A DNA stretch of 64,000 nucleotides from Streptomyces sp. WM4235 (lineage in GTDB: Bacteria; Actinomycetota; Actinomycetes; Streptomycetales; Streptomycetaceae), in the NCBI RefSeq assembly GCF_001279725.1, contig NZ_LGDE01000304.1:1-64000 (forward strand), read 5' to 3'. Positions 62,370 through 64,000 of the stretch are shown piece after piece. The position numbers were made by a program, and so were the translations under genes. Below the pieces are notes generated by a model, which saw only the letters and a list, made by a program, of their open reading frames with translations, was not told the origin of the DNA and ran no database searches. Numbering within the stretch: the stretch's first letter is position 1; every line of letters starts with the position of its first letter.

Positions 62370-62431
62370 AACCTGCCGGGCGGTGGGCGTCTGCCGGGGA
62401 ACGCACCCCGACCGGGCGCACCCCGCCCCGG

Positions 62432-63553
62432 TCAGCCCGTCGGCGGCGCCGTCGCGGCCGACGGGTGGCGGCGGCGTCGGGAACGGCGTACGGACAGCAG
62501 GGTCACCGCCGTACTCGCGAGGACCAGCAGGGCTCCCGCCACCGTCGGCAGCCAGACGGGCACGCCGCCCGCCGTGAGGAGTTCGTCCCGGTACAGGACC
62601 TGCCGGAACGGGGTGTCCTTCGCGGTGGCGCGCAGTTCGTGGTCCCCGTCGATGCGGCTGGGGTCGGGGAACCGTTGGTCGATCGCGGTCAGGAACACCG
62701 GCGCGGCGCCGCCGGTGAACTCGGCCAGGGAACCCTCCGGGGTGACCGTCCCGGCGAAGGTCACCTCCGGGGCGGCCCCGCCGATCGGGGACGCGGGTTC
62801 CATCCGGTGGTCGGCGAGTACGTACAGGCCCAGCGCCTGGGCGGACTTGGCGAGTCGGGACAGTCGCATCGGGTAGACGAGTCGGTCACTGGCGAAGCTG
62901 ATGCGCAGCGGGTCGAGCTCGCCGCCCAGCGTCGCGCCCTGTTCGCGGGGGGCGAGGCGGACGGCGACGTACTCCCACTTCCGGTCGACGTACGGCTTCA
63001 GCTCCGAGGCGAGCCGGTCGGGCAGTGTGAAGTCGTTGCTCTCCAGCCAGTCGCCCAGGGCGTCCGGGTCGGTGGCGGTCAGTCGGGCGACGTCGAAGTC
63101 GCCGAGCCGTTCGCGGCCGACGACACCGACGGACGGGGCGCCGGCGCCGGGCCGTGCGGCGCCGGCTCCGTCGAGGCGGCCGGAGGAGAAGGGCCAGTCG
63201 CGGTCGCGGGGCCAGAAGTAGGTGCGGGTCTTGTGCTCGGGGCGGGTCAGCCGACCGAGTTCGGGGATCAGGTCCGGGTCGCCGAGTTCGACGCCGGCCC
63301 GCGAGGGCACGGGCATGATCCATGCGGCGCGTTTGGCGTCACCGCCGACCGTGAACCGCATCACGATCTGTTCCGTGTGGCCGTCCCACCGCACGACCGA
63401 GGTCTCGCGGGCCACCCCGATCCGGGAGAAGCCGTCGGGGACCATCGCCCCGCAGCCGCAGGCGTAGGCGGGGTCGACAAGGCTGCCGAGTTGCGTCGCG
63501 AGCAGGGCGAGCAGGACGGCCAGTACTCTTCGTCTCTTCGTTGCGTTCCACAC
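62432..63553 (-). CDS. DUF2330 family membrane-anchored secreted protein
   Basis: A 373-aa protein of the DUF2330 family. The signal peptide (about residues 1-31) is followed by the family hallmark Ala-Cys-Gly-Cys-Gly, then Arg-Trp-Asp-Gly-His-Thr-Glu-Gln-Ile-Val-Met-Arg-Phe, Ala-Trp-Ile-Met-Pro-Val-Pro, and Lys-Trp-Glu-Tyr-Val-Ala-Val-Arg-Leu. A C-terminal membrane helix (about residues 330-352) and a basic tail anchor it with the main domain outside. The GTG start is at 63553. Function unknown. Confidence 0.92.
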   Translation of the reverse strand: MWNATKRRRVLAVLLALLATQLGSLVDPAYACGCGAMVPDGFSRIGVARETSVVRWDGHTEQIVMRFTVGGDAKRAAWIMPVPSRAGVELGDPDLIPELGRLTRPEHKTRTYFWPRDRDWPFSSGRLDGAGAARPGAGAPSVGVVGRERLGDFDVARLTATDPDALGDWLESNDFTLPDRLASELKPYVDRKWEYVAVRLAPREQGATLGGELDPLRISFASDRLVYPMRLSRLAKSAQALGLYVLADHRMEPASPIGGAAPEVTFAGTVTPEGSLAEFTGGAAPVFLTAIDQRFPDPSRIDGDHELRATAKDTPFRQVLYRDELLTAGGVPVWLPTVAGALLVLASTAVTLLSVRRSRRRRHPSAATAPPTG

Positions 63554-63808
63554 GCGGTCTGGGACGAGCGGTCACGGGATCCGGTTCCGGACACGCGTCC
63601 GCCGCCTGTCGCCATCGGTCGTCACCGGCCGTCGTCACTCGACGCCGGCCGAAACCCATCGGACGCGTGACCGAAAGTATCCTGTCGACCCCGTTCCGTG
63701 GGGCGGATCGACCGTCGCGGAGGCCGCCGGGACACGGTCGGTCAACGTTCGTAGCGCCAGCCGGATGGGCCCTGGTCGGGGGTGGTCCGCGGCTCCCATA
63801 CTGGCCCC

Positions 63809-64000
63809 ATGAAACGGACGGACAATCCCCGGCGCAGCCCCCTCGTGCCGGATGCCGTGGAGGCGGAGATCGAACGGCACGACTGGGAGGCCATCGAATG
63901 CGGATGCGGGCATTCCGCAGGGCATCTCGTACCCACGCTCTGGGACGCCGCCGAGGGACACCCGGCCGCGTTCCACGCCTTGGCCGGGCATGTCTTCACG
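63809..64000 (+). CDS. Truncated gene at the right edge, unknown protein
   Basis: An open frame from the ATG at 63809 to the window end, 64 codons with no stop and strong third-position GC. CATACT lies 6 bp upstream, a possible leaderless -10. The N-terminal product is basic, then acidic: Asp-Ala-Val-Glu-Ala-Glu-Ile-Glu-Arg-His-Asp-Trp, a Cys-Gly-Cys-Gly-His cluster that could bind metal, and Gly-His-Pro-Ala-Ala-Phe-His-Ala-Leu-Ala-Gly-His. I do not recognise the family. Confidence 0.65.
   Translation, partial: MKRTDNPRRSPLVPDAVEAEIERHDWEAIECGCGHSAGHLVPTLWDAAEGHPAAFHALAGHVFT

Noticed and set aside
63635..63991. 118-codon minus-strand frame at the right edge
   Set aside because: The plus-strand frame from 63809 has better codon bias, a Cys/His cluster and promoter-like upstream sequence; the minus frame is its shadow.

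Overview
The window is chromosomal DNA of a Streptomyces or a very close relative. It is very GC-rich with strong third-position GC bias, many starts are GTG or TTG, stop/start overlaps (ATGA, GTGA, TTGA) are common, and it carries typical Streptomyces genes: a rodlin, a GH19 chitinase behind DasR-type repeats, a conservon (sensor kinase, roadblock, DUF742, GTPase) with two P450s, a DUF5302 protein and secreted small proteins. I see no prophage, IS transposase, CRISPR array, rRNA operon or ordinary tRNA gene.

Layout. 0-7 kb: a thiopeptide-type RiPP biosynthesis protein at the left edge, a GntR/DUF1648 pair, a DUF6493 protein, and a divergent MBL hydrolase/AraC pair. 7-13.7 kb: secreted proteins (one beta/gamma-crystallin-like), DUF6204, an FAD monooxygenase, a MepB-like protein and a LacI regulator. 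13.7-20.5 kb: a LiaSR/NarL-type two-component system coupled to a DUF4097 protein, ohr/ohrR, and a MarR/MFS efflux pair. 20.8-33.5 kb: a five-gene block resembling the E. coli yehI-L-M-P-Q set (DUF4132, a 1651-aa unknown protein, MoxR ATPase, a DUF5682-vWA fusion, a SWIM zinc-finger protein). 33.8-45.5 kb: a secreted HNH nuclease with a coupled small protein, rodlin, chitinase, a LAL regulator, a subtilisin-like protease, DUF1838, DUF1996 and an ECF sigma/anti-sigma pair. 45.5-46.6 kb: a DUF7873 gene followed by two tandem tRNA-like RNA modules whose halves are in permuted order. 46.7-52.1 kb: the conservon/P450 operon. 52.5-64 kb: ATP-grasp enzymes, a transporter, a GPP34 protein and a stretch with several damaged genes (a frameshifted alcohol dehydrogenase, a hydrolase holding a 157-bp inverted-repeat element, a broken surE) and a 12-bp tandem repeat, ending with DUF2330 and a truncated gene at the edge.

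How the parts work together. Several units are clear regulator/target pairs: OhrR with Ohr, MarR with MFS, GntR with DUF1648, ECF sigma with its zinc anti-sigma factor, and kinase with response regulator. The MoxR/vWA block is best read as a chaperone-like ATPase with a metal-dependent vWA adaptor and unknown clients. The most unusual signal is the pair of permuted tRNA-like modules at 45578-45874 on the minus strand. Both acceptor stems and both anticodon stems pair only if the 3' half precedes the 5' half.
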